From Microbispora bryophytorum (lineage in GTDB: Bacteria > Actinomycetota > Actinomycetes > Streptosporangiales > Streptosporangiaceae): a stretch of 64,000 nucleotides of DNA. Both the position numbers and the translations under genes were made by a program. The notes below the pieces were generated by a model that worked only from the letters and a program-made list of their open reading frames with translations, did not search any database and was not told the origin of the DNA. The DNA lies in the NCBI RefSeq assembly GCF_006874465.1, contig NZ_VIRL01000018.1, positions 116,969-180,968 of the forward strand, written 5' to 3'. Positions 46,625 to 55,077 of the stretch are shown piece after piece; the stretch's first letter is position 1; each line of letters opens with the position of its first letter.

Positions 46625-47854
46625 TCAGTCGTCGATCGCCTGGTAGAGCGTGGTCCAGAAGTCGTGGACGAGCTGCATCGAGTCCGGGGTGGACGCGCCG
46701 ACCTGGGTGAGCAGGAGTCCGGTGAGCTGGTTGGCCGGGTCGGCGTAGGCCGCGGTGCCGCTTCCGCCGTCCCAGCCGAACTGGCCGACGGGGGCGTAGT
46801 CGCCGCGGTAGGTGCGCACCGCCATCCCGAAGCCCCAGCCGCCGTGCTGTCCTTGGCCGTGCGAAATGTGGACGTTGTCGACGGCCATGGCGGTGCGGGC
46901 GGCGTTCTGCTCGGGCGTGAGACGGTTGGTGGTCATCAGCTCGACGGCGGGCCGGGACAAGATGCGCTTCCCCTGGTGCGTCCCGCCGTTGAGCAGCATC
47001 TGGAAGTAGGCGTGGTAGTCGTCGACGGTGGAGACCAGCCCGCCGCCCCCACCCTGGAACGCCGGAGGCTCGCTCCACCGTCCGCCCTTGGCCTCGTCCC
47101 ACACGAGGAACTCGCCGGTCCGCGGGTCGGGGGCGTAGAGGGCCGGCAGCCGGTCGATCTTGTCGGCGGGCACGTGGAAACCGGTGTCGGTCATCCCCAG
47201 CGGATCGAAGATGCGCTCGCGCAGGAACTCCTCGAACGACTGGCCGGTGACCCTGGACACCAGCACGCCGAGCAGGTCGCTGCTGATGTGGTACTGCCAG
47301 CGCTCTCCGGGCTGGTACATCAGCGGGAGCTCGCCGAGGCGGCGCATCCACTCGTCCTGCTCGGGCATCGGCACCGGCAGGTTGGGCGTGAGCCCCTGCT
47401 CGAAGACCGCGTTCATGATCGGGGTGCCGAGTGAGGTCATGTCCATGCCGAGCCCGAACGTGGAGGTCAGCACGTCCCGCACGGTGATCGGCCGCCGCGC
47501 CGGCACGGTGTCGTCCAGCGGGCCGTCGATCCGCTTCAGCACCCGGCGGCCGGCCAGTTCAGGCAGCCACGGATCCACCGGGTCGTCCAGTCGCAGCCTG
47601 CACTCGTCCAGCAGGACCATCGCCGCTGCGACCGAGACCGGCTTGGAGGTCGAGGCCATCCGGAAGATCGTGTCCCGGCGCATCGGCGCGCCACCGTCAT
47701 GACGCATCGTCCCGATCGCTACGGCGTGCGTCTGGTCGCCCCGGCTGACCAGGGCGACCAGCCCGGGAATCCGCCCCGACTCCACATACCGCGTCAGCAC
47801 CTCGCGGACCCTGCGCAGCCCGGTCGCGGAGAAGCCGCTGTCGCCGATTTCCAT
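46625..47854 (-). CDS. Serine hydrolase of the beta-lactamase/esterase (class C-like) family
   Basis: 409 residues, probably cytosolic (no signal peptide). The nucleophile motif STSK is at 68-71, the second motif lies in YHISSDLLG, and the third in the GWGFGMAVRT / WDGGSGTAAYADP region. Such proteins act as esterases, D-amino-acid peptidases or lactonases. ATG 47854 is chosen with GAGGAG eight bases upstream; codons further upstream lie in the regulatory region. Divergent from a MarR-type regulator with TTGCAA-type sites between them. Confidence 0.9.
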   Translation of the reverse strand: MEIGDSGFSATGLRRVREVLTRYVESGRIPGLVALVSRGDQTHAVAIGTMRHDGGAPMRRDTIFRMASTSKPVSVAAAMVLLDECRLRLDDPVDPWLPELAGRRVLKRIDGPLDDTVPARRPITVRDVLTSTFGLGMDMTSLGTPIMNAVFEQGLTPNLPVPMPEQDEWMRRLGELPLMYQPGERWQYHISSDLLGVLVSRVTGQSFEEFLRERIFDPLGMTDTGFHVPADKIDRLPALYAPDPRTGEFLVWDEAKGGRWSEPPAFQGGGGGLVSTVDDYHAYFQMLLNGGTHQGKRILSRPAVELMTTNRLTPEQNAARTAMAVDNVHISHGQGQHGGWGFGMAVRTYRGDYAPVGQFGWDGGSGTAAYADPANQLTGLLLTQVGASTPDSMQLVHDFWTTLYQAIDD

Positions 47855-47958
47855 CCTGAATCTCCTCATACACGTGGTCGATCTGCCATCGAGGCTCCCT
47901 CTGCGCTGCCACCGGCACCCGCAAGTGTTCGGGAATCTCTGAACGTCTGCGACGCTAC

Positions 47959-48082
47959 ATTGCATTCACTGTTTGGTCAATAATTAAGAGAGTCAGGATG
48001 TCCCGTCGTAATGCGCTCTTAGAGTACATATTGCAATGACTATGAGGCTGAACGCAACGAGCGGTCGGGCGCGCATTGCAAT
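47959..48082. promoter_or_regulatory. ATTGCAAT-type operator boxes in the divergent region
   Basis: ATTGCATT at 47959-47966 and perfect palindromes ATTGCAAT at 48030-48037 and 48075-48082, the last two exactly 45 bases apart. The 47855-48160 gap is clearly AT-rich in its centre (GGTCAATAATTAAGAG) and contains no gene. Likely binding sites of the adjacent MarR-type regulator. Confidence 0.55.
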
Positions 48083-48160
48083 GGCCTCCGAGTGAATGCA
48101 TACTGTGCGGCACGCGGGCGCCGAGCTCCGCGCACGTCGGCAGACAGGAGACGAGCACCG

Positions 48161-48892
48161 ATGCCCGGAGGCAGACTCACCGACGAGGACCGTCAGCACA
48201 TCGCCGCGGGGCTGGCCGAGGGGCTCGGATACGCAGAGATCGGCCGGCGTCTGGGGCGGCCCGCCTCGACCGTCATGCGAGAGGTCACTCGCAACGGCGG
48301 ACCCGACGATTACGGGGCGGAGCGGGCGCACGAGGCCACGCGGCACCGCGCGCGACGGCACAAGCGGGCTCGGCCTCCGGCGCCGCCGATCCCGGACGGC
48401 GGCCATGGGCGTGACCCCCAGGCGGTGCAGGACTTCACGGAGTCCTTCATCGCCCTCCTCGTTCAGCAGGGGCTGCCCCGGATGGAGGCCAGGGTGCTGG
48501 CCTGCCTGTACGTCACGGACTCCGGCACTCTCACCGCCGCCGACCTGGTCCAGCGGCTTCACGTCAGCCCTGCCTCGATCTCGCACGCCGTCGCCTTCCT
48601 CGAACAGCAGGGGATGCTCAGGCGGGAACGGGTTCCCGGGGCGCGGCGCGAACGCTACGTCATCGACGACGAGATCTGGCTCCGGTCGATCCTCGCGTCC
48701 CTGCGGATGAACGAGGCCCTGGCGGCCGCATCCCAGCGCGGAGCCGACATCCTCGGGGCCGCGACCCTGGCGGGCGCCCGCTTCGAGTCCTCCGCCGAAC
48801 TTCTGTCCCTCGTGAGCGCGGCGTTCCGGCAGGTCGTGGAGCAGTGGCAGGGCCGGAGTGCTCGCCGGTCGGTCCACCCGCCCGGTGATTGA
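48161..48892 (+). CDS. MarR/GbsR-type regulator with an IS30-like N-terminal HTH
   Basis: 243 residues with two DNA-binding parts. Residues 5-48 (GRLTDEDRQHIAAGLAEGLG, YAEIGRRLGRPASTVMREVT, RNGG) follow the HTH_38 pattern of IS30-family transposases. After a basic linker (ARRHKRARPP), residues about 85-230 form a MarR/GbsR winged helix (MEARVLACLYVTDSGTLTAA, DLVQRLHVSPASISHAVAFL). ATG 48161 is preceded by CAGGAG. It probably regulates itself and the divergent serine hydrolase through the ATTGCAAT boxes. Confidence 0.85.
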   Translation: MPGGRLTDEDRQHIAAGLAEGLGYAEIGRRLGRPASTVMREVTRNGGPDDYGAERAHEATRHRARRHKRARPPAPPIPDGGHGRDPQAVQDFTESFIALLVQQGLPRMEARVLACLYVTDSGTLTAADLVQRLHVSPASISHAVAFLEQQGMLRRERVPGARRERYVIDDEIWLRSILASLRMNEALAAASQRGADILGAATLAGARFESSAELLSLVSAAFRQVVEQWQGRSARRSVHPPGD

Positions 48893-49022
48893 CGCGGGCT
48901 CCGGCTGATGGCCGGCACCTGAACACCCACCGCGCCTACGCCTCCGTCATCGATGATGAGAGGATGGGCGCCGCGAAGAACGCGGCCGCCCGGCCGCGTG
49001 CGTCTCATCCCAGGGGGAGTGC

Positions 49023-49316
49023 ATGTTCCGCCACGTCGTGCTGCTGCAGTGGACCGAGGACGCCACCGAGGAGCAGCGGGCCGAGGTGGCAAGGCGGCTG
49101 AGCGGGCTGCCGGATGCCATCCCCGAGGTGCGCTCCTACCGGATCGGTCACGACGCGGGCGTCAACGAGGACAACTACTCCTTCGCCGTGGTCGCCGAAT
49201 TCGACTCCCCCGAGGACTACGTCGTCTACCGCGACCACCCGGCCCACCTGGCGGTGATCGAGGAGTGCATCGCGCCGATCCTCGCCGACCGCGCGGCGGT
49301 GCAGTACGTCCTCTAG
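49023..49316 (+). CDS. Dabb (stress-responsive alpha/beta barrel) protein
   Basis: 97 residues, one ferredoxin-like dimeric barrel. Pattern MFRHVVLLQWTEDATEEQRA, EVRSYRIGHDAGVNEDNYSF, ending in the YRDHPAHLAVIEECIAPIL block typical of Dabb proteins. Cytosolic; function in the family varies from stress proteins to cyclases. AGGGGGAG precedes the ATG. Converges with the MarR gene 43 bases away. Confidence 0.88.
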   Translation: MFRHVVLLQWTEDATEEQRAEVARRLSGLPDAIPEVRSYRIGHDAGVNEDNYSFAVVAEFDSPEDYVVYRDHPAHLAVIEECIAPILADRAAVQYVL

Positions 49317-49359
49317 GGGCGCGCAGGCGTGCCTGCTCGCCCTCGGCGGGCGTCCGGGG

Positions 49360-49818
49360 TCACCCCTGCACGTGCAGTGATTCGACCGCTTCGACCAGAG
49401 GGGCAAGCCGGGGGTTCCGGGCTGCCTGGTCGAGGGCTTCCCGCAGGGCGGCGTCGTTCGTGGGCCGGGCCTCGGCGAGCAGCGCCAGGCCCGCGGGGCT
49501 GACGTCCGTGTAGATCCCGCGACGGTCGGTGGGGCACAGGTAGCGGGTGAGCAGTCCCCGCTCTTCGAGCCGGGTCACCAGGCGCGTCGTCGCGCTCTGG
49601 CTGAGCACGACGGCGTCGGCGACCTGCTTCATCTGCAGGTGTCCGCCGGGGCCGTCGTGCTGCCGGCTGAGCGTCTCCAGCAAGGAGTACTCCCGCACGC
49701 TCAGGCCGTGCTCGCTCTGCAGGGCGCGCTCGATGTGCGCCTCGATCTTCTCGTGCAACAGGGAGAGGGCGCACCAGCCCTGTGCGAGAGCGGTGAGGGC
49801 AGGATCCGTGGCCGTCAT
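49360..49818 (-). CDS. MarR-family regulator of the adjacent MFS pump
   Basis: 152 residues. Winged-helix core: LSVREYSLLETLSRQHDGPG, MKQVADAVVLSQSATTRLVT, RLEERGLLTRYLCPTDRRGI. ATG 49818 is preceded by GAGGGAGAGCC. Divergent from the MFS transporter with TGCAA-phased sites between, so it probably represses the pump until a ligand binds. Confidence 0.92.
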   Translation of the reverse strand: MTATDPALTALAQGWCALSLLHEKIEAHIERALQSEHGLSVREYSLLETLSRQHDGPGGHLQMKQVADAVVLSQSATTRLVTRLEERGLLTRYLCPTDRRGIYTDVSPAGLALLAEARPTNDAALREALDQAARNPRLAPLVEAVESLHVQG

Positions 49819-49866
49819 CGGCTCTCCCTCCGTTCGCGTGTGATTCAGTCGAGGATACTCCACCCC

Positions 49867-49936
49867 TGCAATTGCCCGCGCTTGCAAATATAAAGCGTCT
49901 GCAACTATTGTCGGCGCGTGTTACTCGCTCGTGCAA
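49867..49936. promoter_or_regulatory. Phased TGCAA boxes between MarR and MFS genes
   Basis: TGCAA cores at 49867, 49883, 49900 and 49932 (spacing 16, 17 and 32 bases, about one and a half helical turns per step), one as TTGCAAAT. AT-rich centre (ATATAAAG). Likely MarR operators and divergent promoters. Confidence 0.5.
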
Positions 49937-49952
49937 TCGCTGGGGGACGTTC

Positions 49953-51122
49953 ATGCCGCTCGCACTCGTAGCCCTCGCCATCGGGGCCTTCGGGATCGGG
50001 ACCACCGAATTCGTGATCACGGGGTTGCTCCCGCAGGTGGCGTCCGACCTCGGCGTCTCCATCCCGACCGTCGGTCTGCTCGTCACCGGGTACGCCCTGG
50101 GCGTGGTGGTCGGGGCCCCGCCGATGACCGTGCTGGGGACGGTCATGTCCCGCAAGCGCGTGCTGATGCTGCTGATGGCGCTGTTCGTCGCCGGCAACCT
50201 GCTCTCGGCCCTCGCGCCGGGCTTCGGGGTGATGCTGGCCGGCCGGGTGATCGCCTCGCTCGCGCACGGCGCGTTCTTCGGCATCGGCTCCGTGGTCGCG
50301 GCCGAACTGGTCGCCCCGCACCGGAGGGCCGGCGCGATCGCCCTGATGTTCACCGGTCTGACCGTGGCCAACGTCGTCGGCGTACCCCTGGGCACCCTGG
50401 TCGGCCAGGTCGCCGGCTGGCGGACGACCTTCGCCATCGTCGCCGGGCTCGGCGTCGTCGGCCTGATCGGCATCGTCGTGCTCGTGCCCGAGATGCCGCG
50501 GCCCGCGGGCGTGCGCCTGCGTCACGAAGTGGCCGCACTCCGCGACGTCCAGGTGTTGCTCGCGATGGGCATGACCGTGCTCGGGTTCGGCGGCGTCTTC
50601 GCGGCCATCACGTACATCGCGCCGATGATGGTCCGGGTCACGGGCTACCCGGAAGGGGCGGTGACCTGGCTGCTGGTCCTCTTCGGTCTCGGCATGGTGG
50701 CCGGCAATCTCATCGGGGGAAGGTTCGCCGACCGCGCGCTGATGCCGATGCTGTACGTCTCGCTGGGCGCCCTCGCGGTCGTCCTCGCCGCCTTCACGCT
50801 GACCGCGCACAGCAAGATCCTCGCCCCGGTGACCGTCGCCCTGGTGGGGGCGCTCGGCTTCGCCACCGTGCCGCCGCTGCAGAAGCGCGTGCTCGATCTC
50901 GCCCACGGCGCGCCGACGCTGGCCTCGGCGGTCAACATTGGCGCCTTCAACCTCGGCAACGCCCTGAGCTCCTGGCTCGGCGGCCTCGTCATCGCGGCGG
51001 GCCTGGGCTACACCGCGCCCAACTGGGTGGGCGCCCTCCTCGCCGCCTCCGCGCTCGTGCTCGCCGTCCTCTCGGCCACCCTCGAACGCCGCTCCGCCGC
51101 GCCCGCGCCCGCCCCCGCCTAA
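49953..51122 (+). CDS. MFS transporter, DHA1 (12-TM) type
   Basis: 389 residues. Efflux permease like CmlA/AraJ-type drug exporters: GIGTTEFVITGLLPQVASDL in helix 1, GYALGVVVGAPPMTVLG and the MSRKRVLM loop, GRVIASLAHGAFFGIG in helix 4, GVPLGTLVGQVAGWRTTF in helix 5. Twelve hydrophobic helices can be counted. ATG 49953 follows TGGGGGAC. Paired with the divergent MarR repressor. Substrate unknown. Confidence 0.92.
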   Translation: MPLALVALAIGAFGIGTTEFVITGLLPQVASDLGVSIPTVGLLVTGYALGVVVGAPPMTVLGTVMSRKRVLMLLMALFVAGNLLSALAPGFGVMLAGRVIASLAHGAFFGIGSVVAAELVAPHRRAGAIALMFTGLTVANVVGVPLGTLVGQVAGWRTTFAIVAGLGVVGLIGIVVLVPEMPRPAGVRLRHEVAALRDVQVLLAMGMTVLGFGGVFAAITYIAPMMVRVTGYPEGAVTWLLVLFGLGMVAGNLIGGRFADRALMPMLYVSLGALAVVLAAFTLTAHSKILAPVTVALVGALGFATVPPLQKRVLDLAHGAPTLASAVNIGAFNLGNALSSWLGGLVIAAGLGYTAPNWVGALLAASALVLAVLSATLERRSAAPAPAPA

Positions 51123-51130
51123 CCTCCCCG

Positions 51131-51368
51131 CGTGATCTTGTAGTTTGTCGCACATAAGCCTTCGGCCTCGGGCGATACCGTCTGTGATCATGCAGTAATC
51201 CCCGCTGCACGCCCGCGACCTGCTCGTACATCATTCGTGATCTTGCGATTGAAAGATCACGCAGACGGAACTCGCAGGTGGTGCGTGGTGCTGACGGAAA
51301 CTCTGCATGATCACCGACGGTACTTGCCCAGGTGGGAGCGGGTCACTGCGACAAACTCCAAGATCACG
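51131..51368. repeat. Nested inverted-repeat element (MITE-like)
   Basis: A 238-base intergenic element. Its 22-base ends (51131-51152 and 51347-51368) are inverted copies with a single mismatch. A second inverted pair inside (51177-51195 with 51303-51321) matches 18 of 19. The centre is a hairpin of CGTGATCTT / AAGATCACG (51236-51244, 51253-51261). The nonamer CGTGATCTT therefore occurs four times, two in each orientation. No coding frame. It separates convergent genes and could be a non-autonomous mobile element or a structured terminator. Confidence 0.75.
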
Positions 51369-51375
51369 GCCGGGG

Positions 51376-53199
51376 TTAGAAGGAGTTTTCGGGCAGCTCC
51401 ATGAGGTCCTGGCCGGTGGCGGCGAGCACGCGGCGCTCGGCGGCCAGGCGGGGCAGCACGGTCTGGGCGAAGAACGAGGCCGCCGCGACCTTGCCCGTGT
51501 AGAACGCATTGTCCTCCTCCGAGGCGGAAAGGGCGTTCAGCGCGATCTCGGCTTGGCGCAGCAGCAGCCAGCCCAGCACCAGGTCGCCCAGAGCCATGAG
51601 GAACCGGGTGGTGTTGAGGCCGACCTTGTAGACCTCCTGCGGCGTCTCCATGGAGGCGATCGCCCAGCCGGCCATCGTGTCGGCCATGGCCTTGACCTCG
51701 CTGGCCGCCTCGTCGAGCAGGCCGCGCTCGACCTTCAGCCGCCCGTTGCCCGCCTCGGAGCCGGCGAACGTCCTGATCTCGCCGAGCAGCGACCCCAGGG
51801 CGGCGCCCTGGTTCCTCAGGACCTTGCGGAAGAACAGGTCCTGGCCCTGGATCGCGGTCGTGCCCTCGTACAGCGAGTCGATCTTCGAGTCGCGGATGTA
51901 CTGCTCGATCGGGTAGTCCTGTAGGAAGCCCGAGCCGCCGAGCGTCTGCAGCGAACGGGCCAGCAGCTCGTACGACCGCTCGGAGCCGACGCCTTTGACC
52001 AGCGGGAGCAGCAGGTCGTTGAGCGCCTCGGCGGCCTGGTCGCGGCGGCCCTCGAACTCCGCGATCTGGATCTGGTCCTGGATCGTCGCCGTGTAGATGA
52101 CCAGCGCCCGCATCGCCTCGGTGTACGACTTCTGCAGCATGAGCTCGCGGCGCACGTCGGGGTGGTGGGTGATCGCCACGCGCGGGGCGGTCTTGTCGCC
52201 CGAGCGGGTGAGGTCGGCGCCCTGGAGGCGGTTCTTCGCGTAGTCCAGCGCGTTGAGATAGCCGGTGGACAGCGTGGCGATGGCCTTGGCGCCCACCATC
52301 ATGCGGGCGTGCTCGATCACCATGAACATCTGCCGGATCCCGTCGTGCGCGTCGCCGACGAGGTAACCGATGGCCGGGTGCTTCTCGCCGAGGGTGAGCT
52401 CGCAGGTCGTGGAGACCTTCAGGCCCATCTTCTTCTCGACGTTGGTGACGTACACGCCGTTGCGCTCGCCCAGCTCGCCGGTCTCCACGTCCACCAGGTA
52501 TTTCGGCACGAGGAACATCGACAGGCCCTTGGTGCCGGGCTTGGCCCCCTCGGGCCGGGCGAGCACGAGGTGGAAGATGTTCTCGGCCATGTCGTGCTCG
52601 GCGCTGGTGATGAAGCGCTTGACGCCCTCGATGTGCCAGGTGCCGTCGGGCTGCTGGATCGCCTTGGTCCGGCCGGCGCCGACGTCGGAGCCGGCGTCGG
52701 GCTCGGTCAGCACCATGGTCGCGCCCCAGCGCCGCTCGACGGCCATCTCGGCGAACCGCTTCTGCTCCGGGGTGCCGAGCTCGAACAGCAGGTGGGCGAA
52801 GGCCGGGCCGCAGGCGAACATCCACACGGCGGGGTTGGCGCCGAGCACCATCTCGGCCATGGCCCACACCAGGCTGCGCGGGGCGAGTGTGCCGCCGAGC
52901 TCCGGCTGCAGCTCCAGGCGCCACCACTCGGCGTCCACCCAGGCCTGGTAGGAGCGCTTGAAACTCTCCGGCATGGTCACGCTGTGGGTGGCGGGGTCGA
53001 AGACGGGCGGGTGGCGGTCGGCGTCCTCGAACGAGTCGGCGATGGGACCGGTGGCGAGCCGGTTCACCTCTTCCAGCACGCTTCGCGCGGTGTCCTCGTC
53101 CACCTCGGCGAACGGGCCGGTGCCGAGGATCTCCTTGCGCCCGAACACCTCGAAGAGGTTGAACTCCAGGTCGCGGAGGTTGCTCTTGTAGTGACCCAT
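51376..53199 (-). CDS. Acyl-CoA dehydrogenase, FadE5-like
   Basis: 607 residues, longer than ordinary acyl-CoA dehydrogenases (about 380) because of a C-terminal extra domain as in mycobacterial FadE5. FAD enzyme introducing the trans-2 double bond in acyl-CoA. FAD/substrate motifs: [40 protein letters not shown]; catalytic Glu at about 443 in [16 protein letters not shown] 53199 begins [15 protein letters not shown], typical of this subfamily. An imperfect palindrome 30-50 bases upstream may bind a TetR-type fatty-acid regulator. Confidence 0.94.
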   Translation of the reverse strand: MGHYKSNLRDLEFNLFEVFGRKEILGTGPFAEVDEDTARSVLEEVNRLATGPIADSFEDADRHPPVFDPATHSVTMPESFKRSYQAWVDAEWWRLELQPELGGTLAPRSLVWAMAEMVLGANPAVWMFACGPAFAHLLFELGTPEQKRFAEMAVERRWGATMVLTEPDAGSDVGAGRTKAIQQPDGTWHIEGVKRFITSAEHDMAENIFHLVLARPEGAKPGTKGLSMFLVPKYLVDVETGELGERNGVYVTNVEKKMGLKVSTTCELTLGEKHPAIGYLVGDAHDGIRQMFMVIEHARMMVGAKAIATLSTGYLNALDYAKNRLQGADLTRSGDKTAPRVAITHHPDVRRELMLQKSYTEAMRALVIYTATIQDQIQIAEFEGRRDQAAEALNDLLLPLVKGVGSERSYELLARSLQTLGGSGFLQDYPIEQYIRDSKIDSLYEGTTAIQGQDLFFRKVLRNQGAALGSLLGEIRTFAGSEAGNGRLKVERGLLDEAASEVKAMADTMAGWAIASMETPQEVYKVGLNTTRFLMALGDLVLGWLLLRQAEIALNALSASEEDNAFYTGKVAAASFFAQTVLPRLAAERRVLAATGQDLMELPENSF

Positions 53200-53228
53200 C
53201 TGTGTGCGCTCCTAGAACCGAACCCGGG

Positions 53229-53249
53229 GTTAACGTACTGGTCGGTAAC
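53229..53249 (-). promoter_or_regulatory. Palindrome upstream of the acyl-CoA dehydrogenase gene
   Basis: A 21-base imperfect dyad with arms GTTA-x-CG and CG-x-TAAC and a TACTGGTCGGTAA core, centred 40 bases before the start. It resembles TetR-type operators of fatty-acid degradation genes. Confidence 0.4.
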
Positions 53250-53423
53250 TCTAAACGTATGCTACCCGCGAGTAACCGGCGGTATCCATGGTCTGCGCCA
53301 CAGATCGCGCGGTTTGGTGGCGCACAACAGGTATGGTCCCGTTGTGAGAAGGCCGCGATCCGCGGTCTTCCCGGACGAGGTGCCCGCCGTACCCGGACCA
53401 GCGAAGACGGTGGGCGGAAGGAC

Positions 53424-53669
53424 ATGGACCAAGCCCTGCAGATCGTCGGCGCCGTGCTCATCCTCGGCGCGTTCCTGCTCTCCCAGATGAACGTCCTGGA
53501 CAACCGCTCGAAGGTCTATCTCACGCTCAACCTCGTCGGCTCCGCGGTGCTCGCGTGGCTCGCGTACGCGGACGACGACTGGGGATTCCTGCTGCTGGAG
53601 GGGGTCTGGGCCGTCGTGTCCGCGGTGGGCCTCGTCCAGTCCCTGCGGCCGCGGCGGACGGCGACGTAA
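53424..53669 (+). CDS. Small membrane protein, CBU_0592-like
   Basis: 81 residues with three predicted membrane helices (LQIVGAVLILGAFLLSQM; VYLTLNLVGSAVLAWLAY; WGFLLLEGVWAVVSAVGLV). This layout, with the N-LVGS and EGVWAVVS motifs, is that of CBU_0592-type proteins of unknown function. ATG 53424 is preceded by GGAAGGAC. Divergent from the acyl-CoA dehydrogenase. Confidence 0.85.
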   Translation: MDQALQIVGAVLILGAFLLSQMNVLDNRSKVYLTLNLVGSAVLAWLAYADDDWGFLLLEGVWAVVSAVGLVQSLRPRRTAT

Positions 53670-53710
53670 CCGGCTTGACACATTTTCCGGTGTCGCGCTT
53701 GGCTGGGCGC

Positions 53711-54088
53711 ATGATTGAGATCAGCACGATGACGATCGACTGCGCCCAGCCGTACGAGCTGGCCCAGTGGTGGAGCGAGGCCCTGGGCTGGCCGCTCGTC
53801 GACTCCGAGCCGGAGGACGACGAGGTCGTGCTGGACCGCCCGGGCGGCCCGCCGCACCTGCTTTTCATCCGGGTGCCCGACGGCAAGACGGTCAAGAACC
53901 GCCTGCACTTCGACGTCGTCCCCTCGGGTGACGGCACCCGTGACCAGGAGGTGGAGCGGCTGCTCGCCCTCGGGGCCACGTCGTACGAGGACCACCGGAC
54001 GCCGGACGGCGCCGGCTGGGTCACCCTCCTCGACCCCGAGGGCAACGAGTTCTGCGTCTGCCGCAGCGCGGCGGAGCGAGCGGCCTAG
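53711..54088 (+). CDS. VOC-family (glyoxalase-like) protein
   Basis: 125 residues, one vicinal-oxygen-chelate module (TMTIDCAQPYELAQWWSEAL, NRLHFDVVPSGD, GAGWVTLLDPEGNEFCVC). The LDPEGNEFCVC ending is typical. Small metal-dependent enzyme or resistance-like protein; substrate unknown. ATG 53711. Convergent with a membrane-protein gene, 6 bases apart. Confidence 0.88.
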   Translation: MIEISTMTIDCAQPYELAQWWSEALGWPLVDSEPEDDEVVLDRPGGPPHLLFIRVPDGKTVKNRLHFDVVPSGDGTRDQEVERLLALGATSYEDHRTPDGAGWVTLLDPEGNEFCVCRSAAERAA

Positions 54089-54094
54089 CCAGGG

Positions 54095-54544
54095 TCAGGC
54101 GCCCTTGGCTCGGCCGCGCATGGAGAACGTGAGCACGGCGGTGATCAGCAGCACGAGCGCGCCGCCCCACAGCGCGTCCCAGGCCGAGCCGAAGAGGCCC
54201 TCGTGGTCGATCACGAACTGCACCGGGTACATGAGGGCCGCCGCACCGAGGCCCGGGTAGAGCGAGAAGCGCCAGGGGTGGCGCAGCGCCCAGAGACGGG
54301 CCTGCCGGGTCACCCGGTCGCCGGTGTCGGGCTTGGAGATCGCGCCGATCGCCGCGACGAGGGCGAACACGGTGATCCCCGCGCACAGGGCCCAGGTCAG
54401 GTCGGCCGGGCCGGGCAGGATGACGCCCAGCAGGAAGCTCGTGGCCGCGACCGCCCCACCGGACGTCGCCGCGGCCCGCCAGGGCGCGCCGCGCAGGGCC
54501 GCGCCGGCCAAGGACATCTCGTCCATACGGGTCAGTTCGTTCAT
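54095..54544 (-). CDS. Small membrane protein of unknown function
   Basis: 149 residues. About four hydrophobic helices (SGGAVAATSFLLGVILPG; LTWALCAGITVFALVAAIGA; SLYPGLGAAALMYPVQFVI; ALWGGALVLLITAVLTFSM) with a cytosolic basic loop (RVTRQARLWALRHPWR) and basic C-terminus. No family recognised. Alone between convergent VOC and divergent GNAT genes. Confidence 0.7.
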   Translation of the reverse strand: MNELTRMDEMSLAGAALRGAPWRAAATSGGAVAATSFLLGVILPGPADLTWALCAGITVFALVAAIGAISKPDTGDRVTRQARLWALRHPWRFSLYPGLGAAALMYPVQFVIDHEGLFGSAWDALWGGALVLLITAVLTFSMRGRAKGA

Positions 54545-54630
54545 GACTACAGCGTGCCTTTTCGGGTGTTTCCCCGGTATCGGGGAAGTCCCTGAGCCGC
54601 CCCTGACACCCCCCGGTTAGGCTCCCCGGT

Positions 54631-55077
54631 ATGGATCTGCACTACCGTACGGCCCGGCGCGAGGACGTCCCCGTCCTCGTGGCGATGATCAACGAGGACC
54701 CGATCACCGCCGCCCGTTCGTCCTCCGGGGGGCCGGACTACGACGCCGCCTTCGAGGCGGTGGACGCCGACCCGCGCAACGAGTTGATCGTGGTGGAGTC
54801 GGACGGCGACGTGGTGGGGACCATGCAGCTCACCTACATTCCCGGGCTGTCGCGGCGGGGCGGCGAGCGCGCGCAGATCGAGGCGGTCAGGGTCGCCGTG
54901 CCGCACCGCAACCGGGGAATCGGCCGGGAGATGATGCGGTGGGCGGTCGAGCGGGCCCGGGAGCGCGGCTGCGCGCTGGTGCAGCTCACCTCCGACAAGG
55001 CCCGCACTGAGGCCCACCGCTTCTACGGCTCGCTCGGCTTCACCGCCTCACACGAGGGGTTCAAGCTCGCTCTGTGA
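54631..55077 (+). CDS. GNAT-family N-acetyltransferase
   Basis: 148 residues. Acetyl-CoA binding motif VRVAVPHRNRGIGREMMRWA, followed by ARERGCALVQLTSDKARTEA and the classic HRFYGSLGFTASHEGFK end. Substrate unknown; small-molecule or peptide acetylation. ATG 54631. Its last 30 bases overlap the end of the convergent molybdopterin oxidoreductase gene. Confidence 0.92.
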   Translation: MDLHYRTARREDVPVLVAMINEDPITAARSSSGGPDYDAAFEAVDADPRNELIVVESDGDVVGTMQLTYIPGLSRRGGERAQIEAVRVAVPHRNRGIGREMMRWAVERARERGCALVQLTSDKARTEAHRFYGSLGFTASHEGFKLAL

